Source of the DNA: Yamagishiella unicocca
Taxonomy: Eukaryota > Chlorophyta > Chlorophyceae > Chlamydomonadales > Volvocaceae
Assembly (NCBI GenBank): GCA_003116995.1
Contig: BDSL01000065.1
Location: 467,001 to 531,000, forward strand
DNA length: 64,000 nucleotides
Reading direction: 5' to 3'
The notes below the pieces were generated by a model. The model worked only from the letters and a program-made list of their open reading frames with translations. It had not been told where the DNA came from and did not search any database. Positions 50,689 through 61,094 of the stretch are shown piece by piece. Position 1 is the first letter of the stretch. Every line of letters begins with the position of its first letter. A program made the position numbers and the translations under genes.

Positions 50689-53600
50689 ATGGAGGCCGTA
50701 GATGACGGCATGGACGTCGATGGCATGCCTTGCGGCGCCATGGAGGCAGCCAAGGCCGCGGCCGTCATGGCAGTGGCTGTGGCGGCTGCTGGCGGCCGGG
50801 ACTCGCGCCGTCGAGCCAACGGTCCTCTGGCGGCCCCGGGCAAGCACCGAGGAGAGGGCGCCATGGCGCCGCCGTCGCCGCCGTCGGGCCCCGTCGGCAG
50901 TGCCGCCGCCTTATCGCCTCACGGCATGCGCCTAGCGTACGACCCGCCCGGTAGCACCCGAGGCCAGGGCCCAGAACGGGCCGTAGCCGACTGGGGAAGT
51001 CTGCAGCAGGCCGTGCAGCAGCCGGGTTTGGGTGGACTGCCGTTGTCGGTGATACGCATGCTGATGCAAGCCCAGGCTCAGGCTCAGGCCCAGCCAGGGG
51101 TGCCTACGCAAGGAGCCGCTCGCGGCGGCCCCGGCGGGGCAGGAGGTAACGAGCGCCCTGGCAACGGTGCGAGTGCACTGCTAGGCACTGGCGGCGAGGG
51201 AGGTCAGGCCAGCGCAGCGGCTGTTGGAACCGCCACGGGCGCCGGTAGCGGACGGGGGGGTCAGTCATCGAGAGCTGGATCAGGGGCGGGGCAAGAGGCC
51301 GGGACGGGCTCGAGAGGGTACGGCGGGGCGAGCCAGTCGTCGTCCCCGGCCCATGGCGCATCGAGGAGCAGCGGCGCCGGCGGGGCAGGGGGCGGCTTGG
51401 ACGCTGGCGGCGGCAAGGGCGGCCAGATGACCGGAGGCGGGGTCCTCAACGTCGACACCCTGCGGGCGCTGCTCGCGGCTAACAACGGCATGGGCCTGAC
51501 CGGAGGCCTGGGCGGCGGCAGCATGGGCGGTGGCGCAGGCAGTGCAGGCGAGGGACCCGTCGGTGGGTCCCAGCTGCAGAACCTGCTCCAACACCTCGGT
51601 AACAGCTCGGCGCTTCTGTCCCTGAATGGCGGGAAGAACGCCGGTAGCGACGGCATCGCGGGCCTGCCCCAGCCTACGTCCGTGCAGCAGCTCCTCGCGC
51701 AGCTGGCGGCGGCTCATGGAACGGACGGCGGCGGCAACGCTGGGAGCACTGGTGGCGGTAGTGGTAACGGCGGCTTGAACGGGCATGAAGCGTTGGGTGC
51801 CGGGATTAAGACGGAGGCTATCACCGCCGCTAAGGTCGGCACGGGCAGCGGAGGCGGTGGAGGTGGCGGCTCCATTGGGCTCAGTCCGCAGCACGCTGCG
51901 CTGCTGCAGCTGTACCAGCAGGCGACGCTGAACGGCGGGATGGGGGGAATGGGGGGCAGCAATGGGCTAGGTGGCATGCTGGGGTCGCTTGGGCTAGGGT
52001 CGCTGGGCGGCAGCAACATGCAGCTCCACCAGCTGTTACCCCTTGCGATGGCCGCCAGCGGTAGGCTGCACAGCGCGGAAGGCCTGGACGAGAACGACGC
52101 GCCGTCCGCCGCCGCGGCGGCAGCGGCTTCGGTGGCAGCTTCCTCCTCCGCGGCGGCGGCCGCGGCCGCTCGGGAGGCAAGCGCCAGCGCCGACACCCGC
52201 AGCGGTTCCGTTGCTTCCACAGGCAACGGCCGCGGCGGCGGCGGCGGGCGACCGCAGCGCCACGCCAACTCGGATCTCGTTGGAAGCGGCATTGGCATGG
52301 GCGGCGGCGGCGGGTCAAGCAAGGGACCCACGGGTCTGCAGCTTCTCAAGAGTCTCGTCAGCTCGGGCGCAGCGGGCGCTGGCGTCGCCGGGCTCATAAA
52401 CGGGTCCAGCGGCCTGGCGGACCTTGCAGGGCTGCCTGGTGGCGTCGCCACGCAGCTCATGGAGGACCTCGAGTCGTTGGGCTACCGTCCCGGTGCCAAC
52501 GGGGGCCTTGGGGCCCAGGTGCGGCGTAACGCCGCTGCAGCCGCTGCAGCCGCAGCCGCGATGGCCTCCGGCTCCGCCGGCCGCTCCGGCGAGGTCTCTG
52601 CGCGGCTCGGCGGCGTTGGGTCGTCCGGTGGCGTCAAGAGCCGCTACTCGTCCGGGGCACCGCTGCCTGCGGGGGCCAAGAAGCCCAACAAGCGGCCGGA
52701 GAACGGCAGCCTGGCGACACAGATCCTCAAGCGCCAGCGCCTGGCGATGCAGCAGGCGGCCGAGTCGGGCGGCGCCAGCGGCGGCTCGGCGGGAATGGGG
52801 TCAGCGTCGGCAATGGAGGCGGGTTTGATGTGCCAGGGGGCGTTGTGCGGCAGCGGCGGACAGTCTACCCTGGCAGAGCTGCTGAGCAGTATCTCGTCGG
52901 GGGGCTCGTCGGGCTTATCGCACGGCGCCGCGGCGCTGCTAGCGGCGCAGTCCGGCAGCGGCGGCATGAGCGCCGCCGTCCTGGCGAATGCGGTTATGGC
53001 GGTGTCTGCGGCGGCCCGCAACGGCGGCAACGCCAGCTTGGCAATAGCAAACGCCCTGGGGCTGACGGTCCTCAACGGCGCCGGCGGTGGTGTGGGCGGC
53101 GACGGGATCCTGAGCGCGCTGGCAGGGGGCTCGGGTGCGGCGGCGGCGGCGGCTGGCAGCGCAGCTGCCGCTCAGCTTCGTGCGCTGGCACTTGCGGGGA
53201 TGCCCAGCCCATCGTCGCTGCTGGCTGCAACCAGCTTGCACCGACTGGGGCTTAGTCTGCTGCTCGGCACGCCGGTCCCCAAGGGCCGCAGGTGAGAGAG
53301 CTGGGCTGTGAGGGGGCGCCGGGTCCGTGTGCGGTGGGCGCAGCGGCTAGGGGTATCGGTGCGCGGGGTCTGCCTCGGGTTGATGCCTTCGGAGCAAGCA
53401 CCGCGCGGGTTGCTGTGCGCAAAACATTTCCAGTACAAGGCGCGGGCCCAAATCGGCGCAACCAGCGGCGAAGCAATCGATCCTTAATGACACGCCGCGT
53501 AGGGCCCTGCTCCACGTCACGCCACGTCACGCTCCCTGGTGTGAGATTCCAGACGGCGACCCGTAAAGTTCTTCTCCCCCAACTACGCAGGAGCCGCCGC

Positions 53601-54332
53601 ACTGCGCGGCCCACCGGTTTCCTGAAGCTGCGCAACATCATGCGGGAGCTGGGCTTCCCCGTGCACCGCAAGGGGCACGAGCCGCAGAACGACGAGGACA
53701 AGCCGCACGGCAGCGGCCGGGGCGCCGACGGAGACGGCGGTGACTCGCCAGCCTCCCAGGGGCCCTCGCCACCGGTGATGCGGCGGCAGCGAGTGTATCC
53801 GTCGGCAGCGGCGGCGGCCGGGATAGCGGCGGCGGCAGCGGCTGCTGCCGTCGCAAGTGACGGCCGGACGCTAGGCGACAGCGCCGCTGGCGATGGCGGG
53901 GGCCCACCGGGTGCTGCTCAGTGGGACATGCAGGCCGCTCGTAAAGCGGCGGCGGCAGCACCGATGGCTATGGCGGCAGCGGGCCGCGCTGTGGCTGGGT
54001 TTCGGGGCGCGGATGTGGGTGCGGATGATGCGGGTGCGGCAGGGGGGGTGGCGGCGGCGGCGGCCAAGGCGGGGGTCACGGCGGGTGCAGTCAATGGGAC
54101 AGCTGCTGCCGCGTTGCTCGCCGCCAGGGCGGCCATTGCGGCTGCGCCTGCGGGTGCGGCCCGTGCGGTCGCGTCGCAGCCAATGACGGCGCCCGGGGGA
54201 AAGGGAGCGGCGGCGCTGGCAGCGGCTACCGCAGCCGCCGCCGCGGCTGCCGCGGCGGCGGCACCCGTGGCGGCAGCAGCAGCGAGCAAGAGCCGCCGCA
54301 AGGGCGGGGCGCCTTCCCGCGCGGCCGACTAG
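50689..54332 (+). CDS. Gly/Ala-rich, probably nuclear protein with repeated LxxLL motifs (1114 aa)
   Basis: The model is two exons, 50689-53291 and 53591-54332, in matching phase (3345 nt). The open frame runs 63 bases further upstream without an ATG, so an earlier exon is possible. I recognise no family. It is a Gly/Ser/Ala-rich chain carrying short hydrophobic motifs: LRALL (about residue 257), LQNLL (295), VQQLL (331), LHQLL (445) and LAELL (727). A basic stretch, KKPNKRPENGS...LKRQRLAMQQ (about 664-690), resembles a nuclear localisation signal, and IKTE near 372 fits a SUMO site. Exon 2 opens with RPTGFLKLRNIMRELGFPVH, the only compact conserved-looking segment, then returns to poly-Ala. 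A transcription-related or scaffold role is possible but unproven. Confidence 0.65.
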
Positions 54333-55629
54333 ATGGAATCGAGCAACCTGCGGCCAGTCAGAATAAGCCATGTACAACGCGCGTGTACGATGCGCGTGTA
54401 CGACGCGACGACCCTACTGGGATCATCGCACCGGGATCGCCCGGATGGCGCGTCAGGGCCGATTTGCGCGGCCGGTGGCATGAATGGCTCTTTCGGTTTT
54501 GGTGGGCGATAGCAGTCCCGGCGAAGCAGCTATGCTTCGCCGGCTGCGGCTGTAGACAGCGTGTGGAGTACCGTTATACCTCATGACATTGGGACTGGGC
54601 TGGGCTGCTGCCTTGGAAGGTGGGGCGCTTCGGTTCGTGTCCCCGTTACCCCGCGCTGGCTTGGTTTGACGGACGTAACCTGTAGGCCGCCGCCGCGTTT
54701 CCGCGTTTCCCTGGCGGCGCCTGCGGCGGGGCTGCGTGGCCAGCGTGCGTCAGGTCGCAGAGGGCGCGGCACCGCCAGCGGCGTATCGTTGCAGCATATC
54801 GCGCAGGATGTGCGTGAGGGGGTGTTGCGGCAGGTCCACGATTGGAGCATAGGCGCGCCTGCACGGCGGTTGTGCGCTTACACGGTGCCGTAGCGCCGTG
54901 GTTGGTGAGGCCCCTGGCACTGACCGCTATAATGACGGCATTCTAGGCTGTACGAATGACTTACTATTGCTTCGCTGGTGGCGTTTGGCTGTACGGCTTT
55001 CCATATGGATGTACGGAGGCAGGCGCAGCACATTCAATGGGGGTGGCTGGACGCGGGAGTATGAGCGGCCAAACTTGGGGGGCCTTACGAACGGCGCCTT
55101 GCAAAACGAGAACACTTTTGATACACTTAGGGTGTCCCGATGCCTTGTGCGCCGCGCGTATTGTGTGTCATGCATGATGATATTGGAATGCTTTGAAGTG
55201 AGTTTGACCGGGGGAGGTGGCCCCGGTGCTTGCTGCAGCGCAGCAGGCGGCAACGGCCCCTACCTGGGGCGTCAGGGGGAGCATTGTGGATTCCGCCGTG
55301 CTTGATCGCATTTTTATGCCCATGCGCTTACATCGCCTACTTGGCTTACCGATACCATTCTCAAGCCAAATCTGGTATTTCGTGGCGTCTGTTAAGAGCG
55401 GAGGTTTCAGGTCAGATCGTGCCGCTAATCCCATAATTGCTGTGTGGAGGCACGAGGGCGCCCGTGGAGCTGTGGGCTTTCCGCATCACCCGCCACGCCC
55501 GCCGGTTTCCGGATTGGCCTTGTGGCGCAAATGTTGGTAACGGCTAACTACCGCTGGGTCCGGCTGCCGATATGTATCTTCGTCCGCGTTGTGTATACTT
55601 GTACCCTCGCACAATCCTTATGAGCGCGC
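54333..55629. other. Intergenic, no gene recognised
   Basis: The region is GC-rich to about 54900 and then mixed. No domain-bearing frame, tRNA or repeat was found. Confidence 0.4.
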
Positions 55630-56207
55630 ATGACAATTGTTATAAACGACAGGTGCCGACGCTGCCTTTCGCTTTGGCGCATGATTTCCCCGCTCACCAA
55701 GGCGCACGATTGCGAAACCACTTCACAGCTACATCCAGAGCAGAAACAACAACAACAACAGGGCGGCTACGCCGAGTGCCTGGCGTTGGCCCGCGCGCAG
55801 CGCTTCGATGAAGCTGCAGGGTCTTTTGAGACGCACCTAAGCCGTGAGCCGAGCCATGACAAAGCGTGGATAAGCTATGCACAGGTGAGGCACTTCCCGC
55901 AGCCTTGCAAGCGCAATGGTGCTAGAGACTGTATTGGCTACGCTCGCAGATGAGCAAGAGGCGCTACATGAAACAAGGAGCGCAGAGCCTTGCATATGAG
56001 GCATGTGGCAGTGTACTGGACCGCGGCGTGTCGGCGAATCCCGGGTCGGCCAAACTATGGCAGGCCCGAGGACTTCTTGAACTGCAGCAAGGCAACGCAG
56101 GCCTGGCCAAGGAGCTGCTCGGAAAAGCCGTGACTCTGGATGGGAGCCTCGCGTCAGTTCTTAATTGGAAAGCATTGAAGGAGGATTTAGACCCTGCAAA
56201 GGAGTAG
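55630..56207 (+). CDS. Small TPR/HAT-repeat protein (170 aa)
   Basis: The model is two exons, 55630-55884 and 55950-56207, joined in phase 0 (513 nt). Residues about 47-85 (YAECLALARAQRFDEAAGSF...PSHDKAWISYAQ) and about 100-160 (AYEACGSVLDRGVSANPGSA KLWQARGLLELQQGNAGLAK, then the LD segment) match the helix-turn-helix spacing of TPR/HAT repeats. The W..YAQ and LWQARGLLELQQGN phrases recall the HAT proteins involved in organelle RNA processing, but this protein has only two to three repeats. A Gln run (residues about 39-43) lies in front. It may be a fragment of a longer ancestral gene or a small adaptor. No signal peptide is clear. Confidence 0.7.
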
Positions 56208-56753
56208 TAGGAGTATACGTCGCCAGGTTCCGTGCGGGTCGGTGGGTCTCTGATAAAGCGTGTGTACATACCCCAGAAACCGTCTACATACATACTAAGA
56301 ACTCACCATAGGCCGTATAGCCTTTGGACATAGATAGCAGTGCGTAACTGTTGGCAAGGCTTGCGAGCTTAGTGAGGATGGCTTTACGCCACTCGCTTGC
56401 GGCATTGCCGCAAACGGCCAGTGGCATCAAAATGACAACTGTACCAGTTATGCACCTACACATGGCGGCTCGGGTCCCCAGCTCTGTTCGTGCTTTGAAA
56501 CCGGTGCGTGTGGCCATCAAAAGGCAGCGGGACATTGCTGGGGTTTCTAGCGGGTGCGACACAGATAACGGTTGCCTGCTGGCGTGTGCATGATAAGCTT
56601 CCGATTGAAATCGGTCCTTCGGCCCAGCCGTGTCCGTCGTCTGGTGGTTGCCATTCTGTCGTGGCTCAAGGAGCGTATTGTAAAGCCTCGAAGCCAGTAA
56701 GCTGTACGTGTCTTTACGACGCCGTTAACATCAATTATGTCCAGGCGCACTGG
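56208..56753. other. Intergenic and promoter region of the PRXL2-like gene
   Basis: No supported gene. The plus-strand open frame at 56508-56849 merges at its end with exon 1 of the next gene; the part before the ATG at 56754 has no protein-like features. Confidence 0.4.
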
Positions 56754-59157
56754 ATGCCCGCCAGCCGACCTGTAAGCCAGCGTGTGGTCTCCGTGTCTGC
56801 GTCACCAGCAGCGCAAGTGTCCCCAACGGAGAGCCCCTTCGACGGGTAAGATACTATTTGTGATCTGCGGTCCTGTTCCTTCATCGAGCAGGGACTGCTC
56901 GGAAGCAGGAAGCGGCAGAGGGTTTGGGGTCAGCAACTCAGGCCAAGTATCCCAGTGGCGCGCAGCAAAAACGTTCAGGTGTCACCATCCGGGATCTCCT
57001 GCCCAATATGCACTGCACCCACACCGGACACGTGCTGCCGCCCGCTGGCACGACCTGACCGATACAAGTTTAGCTCAGACGCCCCGACAGGAATCCACTC
57101 TCCACCACCCAGCACCACGATTTGCATGTTGCCGTACGCCTCCTAGGGTACGTCATCGGGACCATTACGGAAGGCCCCCATTCTCCTCACACGCCTCCAG
57201 CCTACCCGCCCCCGCTGCCTGCCCCACCAGGTCTGAGGACTTCCTCCTCCTCACAACCACTGGGGCGAAGGTCACGGCAGGCGAAGCCACCAGCGGGCGG
57301 GTGGTGGTGGGGCTGCTGCGCCACCTCGGCTGACCTGTAAGCGCCGGGGCGCGGTGGGCACCGGGGTCCGGAACTGGAGTGGAGCCTTGCCCTTGTCCGT
57401 ACGCATGACGTGTGGCGGCAGGAAGAAGTTCTGCCGCACGACAGAGGGCCGCAACATGCAGGGATGCGTGTTGATTTTCCCGATGCGCTGGAAAGGTCAG
57501 CAGCGCGGAAAGGTGGTCCTAAGCGTTGGGCCGTGTGCAAAGGGGGGAGGGTTAACACCAGGAGTGAGCAGTGGTGGTGACAAACAGTGAGGCGTGTGCT
57601 TAAAGGAACCTTACAGGGTTCACAGGTTGCGACCCCTCCCTGGACTGCGGCTTCAGCCTACTGATGTTTCCTTCCAAAACCCGCGGCTCACGCTATGTTG
57701 CCCCCCTGTGCCCCCTGACCCCTCTCTTCCCCACCCAGTTCTGCTGGGAGCAGGCCCAGAGCCTGCTCCGAGCTCGCCAGCAGTTCGCCGCTGCTGGCTA
57801 CAAGTTAGTGGTGGTGTCCATCGGTGAGGAGGCGTGGAATATGGATGGCGGGGGTGCGGTGGTAAAGCGGTCAGCCGAGACAGCCCTGACTTTCCAAGGA
57901 GGAGCTCGTGGTGGAACGAGCGCTTCCCCGCATCTCACGAAAGGAAGACGTCTATATGCCGAAGGCATCATCCTGCTAGTCCGGGCCCAGAGCTAGCTCC
58001 TCCTGAGCCTGCCTCACCGTCTGGCGACATCCCTAACCTTCACACGAAAGCGCACCACTCCCAACCCCTGTTGGGAACCATCGCACCATTTACTCCCACG
58101 GGCCCTCGACCTCTCTCGCATGCGTGCGTTTGGGCCAACTGGGCCTTACTCTTGCCAACCGGCTCTCGGCGCTGCGCGCGTGCTCTCACCCGCACTCCGT
58201 TTTAACCGCCAGGTAGCCCCGAGGGCGGCCGGCAGTTTTGTTCAACGCTGCCGTTCCCTCCCGAGCTGCTGCTTCTGGACCCGGACCGAAACCTCTACCG
58301 GCACCTGCAGTGCTACGAGGGCTTTAAGGCCATGTTCAGCCCCAAGACTTGGGACGTGAGTTCGTCTCGAGGCCCCCGCGTGCGGCTGGTGCTGTCCGAG
58401 GGTAGACTCGCTCATCTCTAGGCGTGGGTGTGTGGTTTTGGCAGCCCAAGCAAGAGGTTTGGTGCCCCGTCCCGCCCGTGTGTTGTGTTTGACCTGGCGC
58501 GGTGACCTGGTGGGGTGGCTGAAGGTGGGGTGAGGTGCGGCAAGGGAGGCGAGCAAGGCATCCATGCATGTTGCCGCCGTCGCCATCTACACTTCTTAGG
58601 TCGAGAATCGTGTCGTGTTTTTGCAACAGCCCGGGGTTTCAGAAGACGCATAAGCACCTGTGTGTCCTTGCGAGACCTGCAGGCCATGAAGGCCCGCCAG
58701 TGGGACGAGTTCAAGTCGCTGCTGGAGAAGTACAAGATGATCGCCCCCAAGGACGCGGAGAGCACCACCGTCATGGGTGGCTTGTGGGTGCTGGACAATG
58801 GCAAGGTGGGTGGGTGGGTGCGGTCTATATGTTGCCGCAAGATCGAGCACTCGCGACGACGTTTCTGCATCATTGGCTACGGTACCACACGCAAAGGCAC
58901 GTATGCACAAGCAGGAGCCCGTGCTTGCTTTTTGTCCAAGGTGACGATGACGATATCATCATGTAACGAGCACCGTAACGAGGACCCATGATGATATGGA
59001 ACGCGATCTTTGTCTCGCGACCCGCAATCCCCATCCGTGTGCCATACAGGTGCTGTACAGCTTCCGCGACGAGGGCCCGGGCGTTCATGCACCCATGGGC
59101 GACGTGCTGACGGCTTGCTGTACGGCACCAGCTGTCGCTGCCGCGGCCGCTCCCTAG
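56754..59157 (+). CDS. PRXL2/AhpC-TSA-like redox protein, probable selenoprotein (UPFC motif, 218 aa)
   Basis: Thioredoxin-fold protein of the PRXL2 (SelU-like, AhpC/TSA) group, which acts in thiol redox chemistry (family knowledge). Exons: 56754-56845, 57231-57336, 57739-57823, 58213-58355, 58683-58805, 59050-59157; every phase agrees, total 657 nt with the TGA at 57331-57333 read through. That TGA is codon 65 and lies in LRHLG-U-PFCWE, exactly where relatives have the first Cys of CPFC; Cys68 is the resolving Cys. After it come codon CCT, a GTAAGC donor and a perfectly phased exon, so the protein clearly continues. Later motifs are KLVVVSIGSPEG, LLLLDPDRNLYRHLQCYEG, STTVMGGLWVLDNGKVLYSF and DEGPGVHAPMGDVL. 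The N-terminal 30 residues (MPASRPVSQRVVSVSASPAA) look like a plastid transit peptide. I could not identify a SECIS element. Confidence 0.8.
57331..57333 (+). other. In-frame TGA, probable selenocysteine codon
   Basis: The TGA lies between a conserved Gly codon and CCT, four bases before a GT donor that splices in phase to TTC TGC TGG GAG. The reading is therefore G-U-P-F-C-W-E, a U-x-x-C redox motif. Confidence 0.75.
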
Positions 59158-61094
59158 GCGCGAGCCAGGGCTCGTATTGTTGCCAGGTGGGTGGATAGTG
59201 AGGAAATCCGTTGTCCAACATGGAGAGGGGAAAACTACTAGATGGAGAAGGATCGAAGTTGGGTGGGCTCTGCGGGGCGGTGGCGCAGCCGTGCATCACT
59301 AAACTGTGTCAGCTACCTGCTGCCAGCCGCCAGCTGCCTGCTGCCAGCTGCCAGCTGCCTGCTGCCAATGACGCCGCCTACAGTTGGACCAAAACCTCGT
59401 CAGGGGCTTACTAAACGCAGCCCACGCGCCAAACCTCACAGGGCGGCAGCCGAAGACACGCCAGACGCGTTCGTCCCCCCGAGCAAGGCCGGCAAGCCAC
59501 CGCCGTACACCACCCAACATGAAGCCTCGCTGATGCCGAAAGCGTTCTCCCGGGTCCCCCGCGCGCGGGGCCAGGGTCGCAGGCTGGCAGGCTGACATAT
59601 AATTTATCGGGTAGCGGGTCGCAGCGCGCGCAGCTGCGAAGGCTGCTCGCGGTGGCCCCGGGTACGGCAGGGCTTGTCGCATGCGAAGCCTTGAATGGAA
59701 GACGCAGAAGCGGGATTTCCAGGGTTGGGTTCCCGTGGAGTGGTGGCGGTGTCGACAATATTTTCAGTTTGATTTTCCCTATCCGCTGTGTATGGGTCGC
59801 CTCGGACGAGTTTAATTGGCGCACCCCCCTGCTGGGGCACGGCGTGAAGGCTAGGGCGCAGTAGCTGGACGGCGCGAGAAAGCAACCCTTTCCGGCAGTA
59901 CGGCGAGCAAGGGTATGGGGCCATCGCAAACTGTTCTCCTCGCCGGAATGCGTCGCAAGCGCGAAGGCGCTGAGCAAGGTGCGTTCGTGGGCTTGCCGTC
60001 CATCCCCACCTAGGACGCTAAGCCTGCACGCAGGTGGTGAGTGTCACCGGGTGTATCGGTTGTAACCGAGCGCTGCACAGTCCCAGCAGGATTCCATCGC
60101 AAGCTTCCTTTCTAGCAACACAGCGCAAGAAGCTAGCCGTCCTGCGCAGGCCGGGCCGTCAGTGGCTTCGTGTATGGCGTGCCTTCTTGTCCCAGCGCTC
60201 CGGAACCGTTGGGCACCATAGGCTAGCTGAGCAGCCAGCCTCTGCCCGTGTTCTTGAGCAACTAGATCAGCAGTGTGGATACACGTGAAGTCTGACTGGA
60301 GTTCCTGTGCGTACCTGGCGGCGACGCCCACGAGTGCGCATGAATGCGCCAGTCGGAATGGTCCTTGAATTTCCTTACTGGGTGGGGTACCTGGCTGGAT
60401 GAATTGGCAGCGGCTTGCCTCATGCGATCGACAGGGTCCTAGGACGCATCGCTGGGACTACGATCTCCCCTAGCATGCATATCTGGTGCAACGCTTTAAT
60501 GGGTTCTGCCTGGTTCTGCTCGGGCGCATGTACGGGTGCCCTGCGCAGCGCATACCTGCTAGCAGGGGCTGGCAACAATGGGCTGGGATCTGCTGGGACT
60601 CGCTGGGACGCAGCCTGGAACAGAAGGGTGCCGTAGTGTGCCCTCGCCGAAACATCTTGAAGGTGAGGAGTACAGGGCAAAATGACGTACCACGGACAGG
60701 CATGGACGGAACATGAACCTGCCCGTGCCGTCCCAGGCTCCCGTCCGTTCCTACTGCATGATGTCTCCGTGCTGCCGCCTCGCACTGGTTGCCACCATAT
60801 CCTACTATGGTGCGTAATGCCGTGTCATGCGTGGCCTTTTTACCTGGACAGAGCATTTCAGGATGTAGTGATCGTATTACCTAGGGTTTGATATGTGCCC
60901 GCTTTGGTGGCAGTATGGTAATGAGGACGCTGTCTCAACTATACGGCAAATCCCTCGTCCCATGCATTTGAACGACATGAAGACACGATGAAGCGTGTGG
61001 TAGAGTCGAACTGCTTTTTTGCATAGGTACCTTTATGGAGGCATTGACCAGTTGCGTATGACAGATTTACCATTTTTGAAAGCACCGAACAGAC
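59158..61094. other. 3' UTR of the selenoprotein candidate and intergenic DNA
   Basis: A minisatellite-like stretch of CTGCTGCCAGC units lies at about 59310-59370. ATGA or GTGA cores (for example 59367, 59196, 60338) were checked by eye for SECIS-type stems without a convincing fold. No further gene is seen. Confidence 0.4.

Noticed and set aside
59340..59460. ATGA at 59367 as the SECIS core of the selenoprotein candidate
   Set aside because: The flanking bases do not form the required stem, and no GA partner sits opposite. GTGA at 59196 and ATGA at 60338 fail in the same way.
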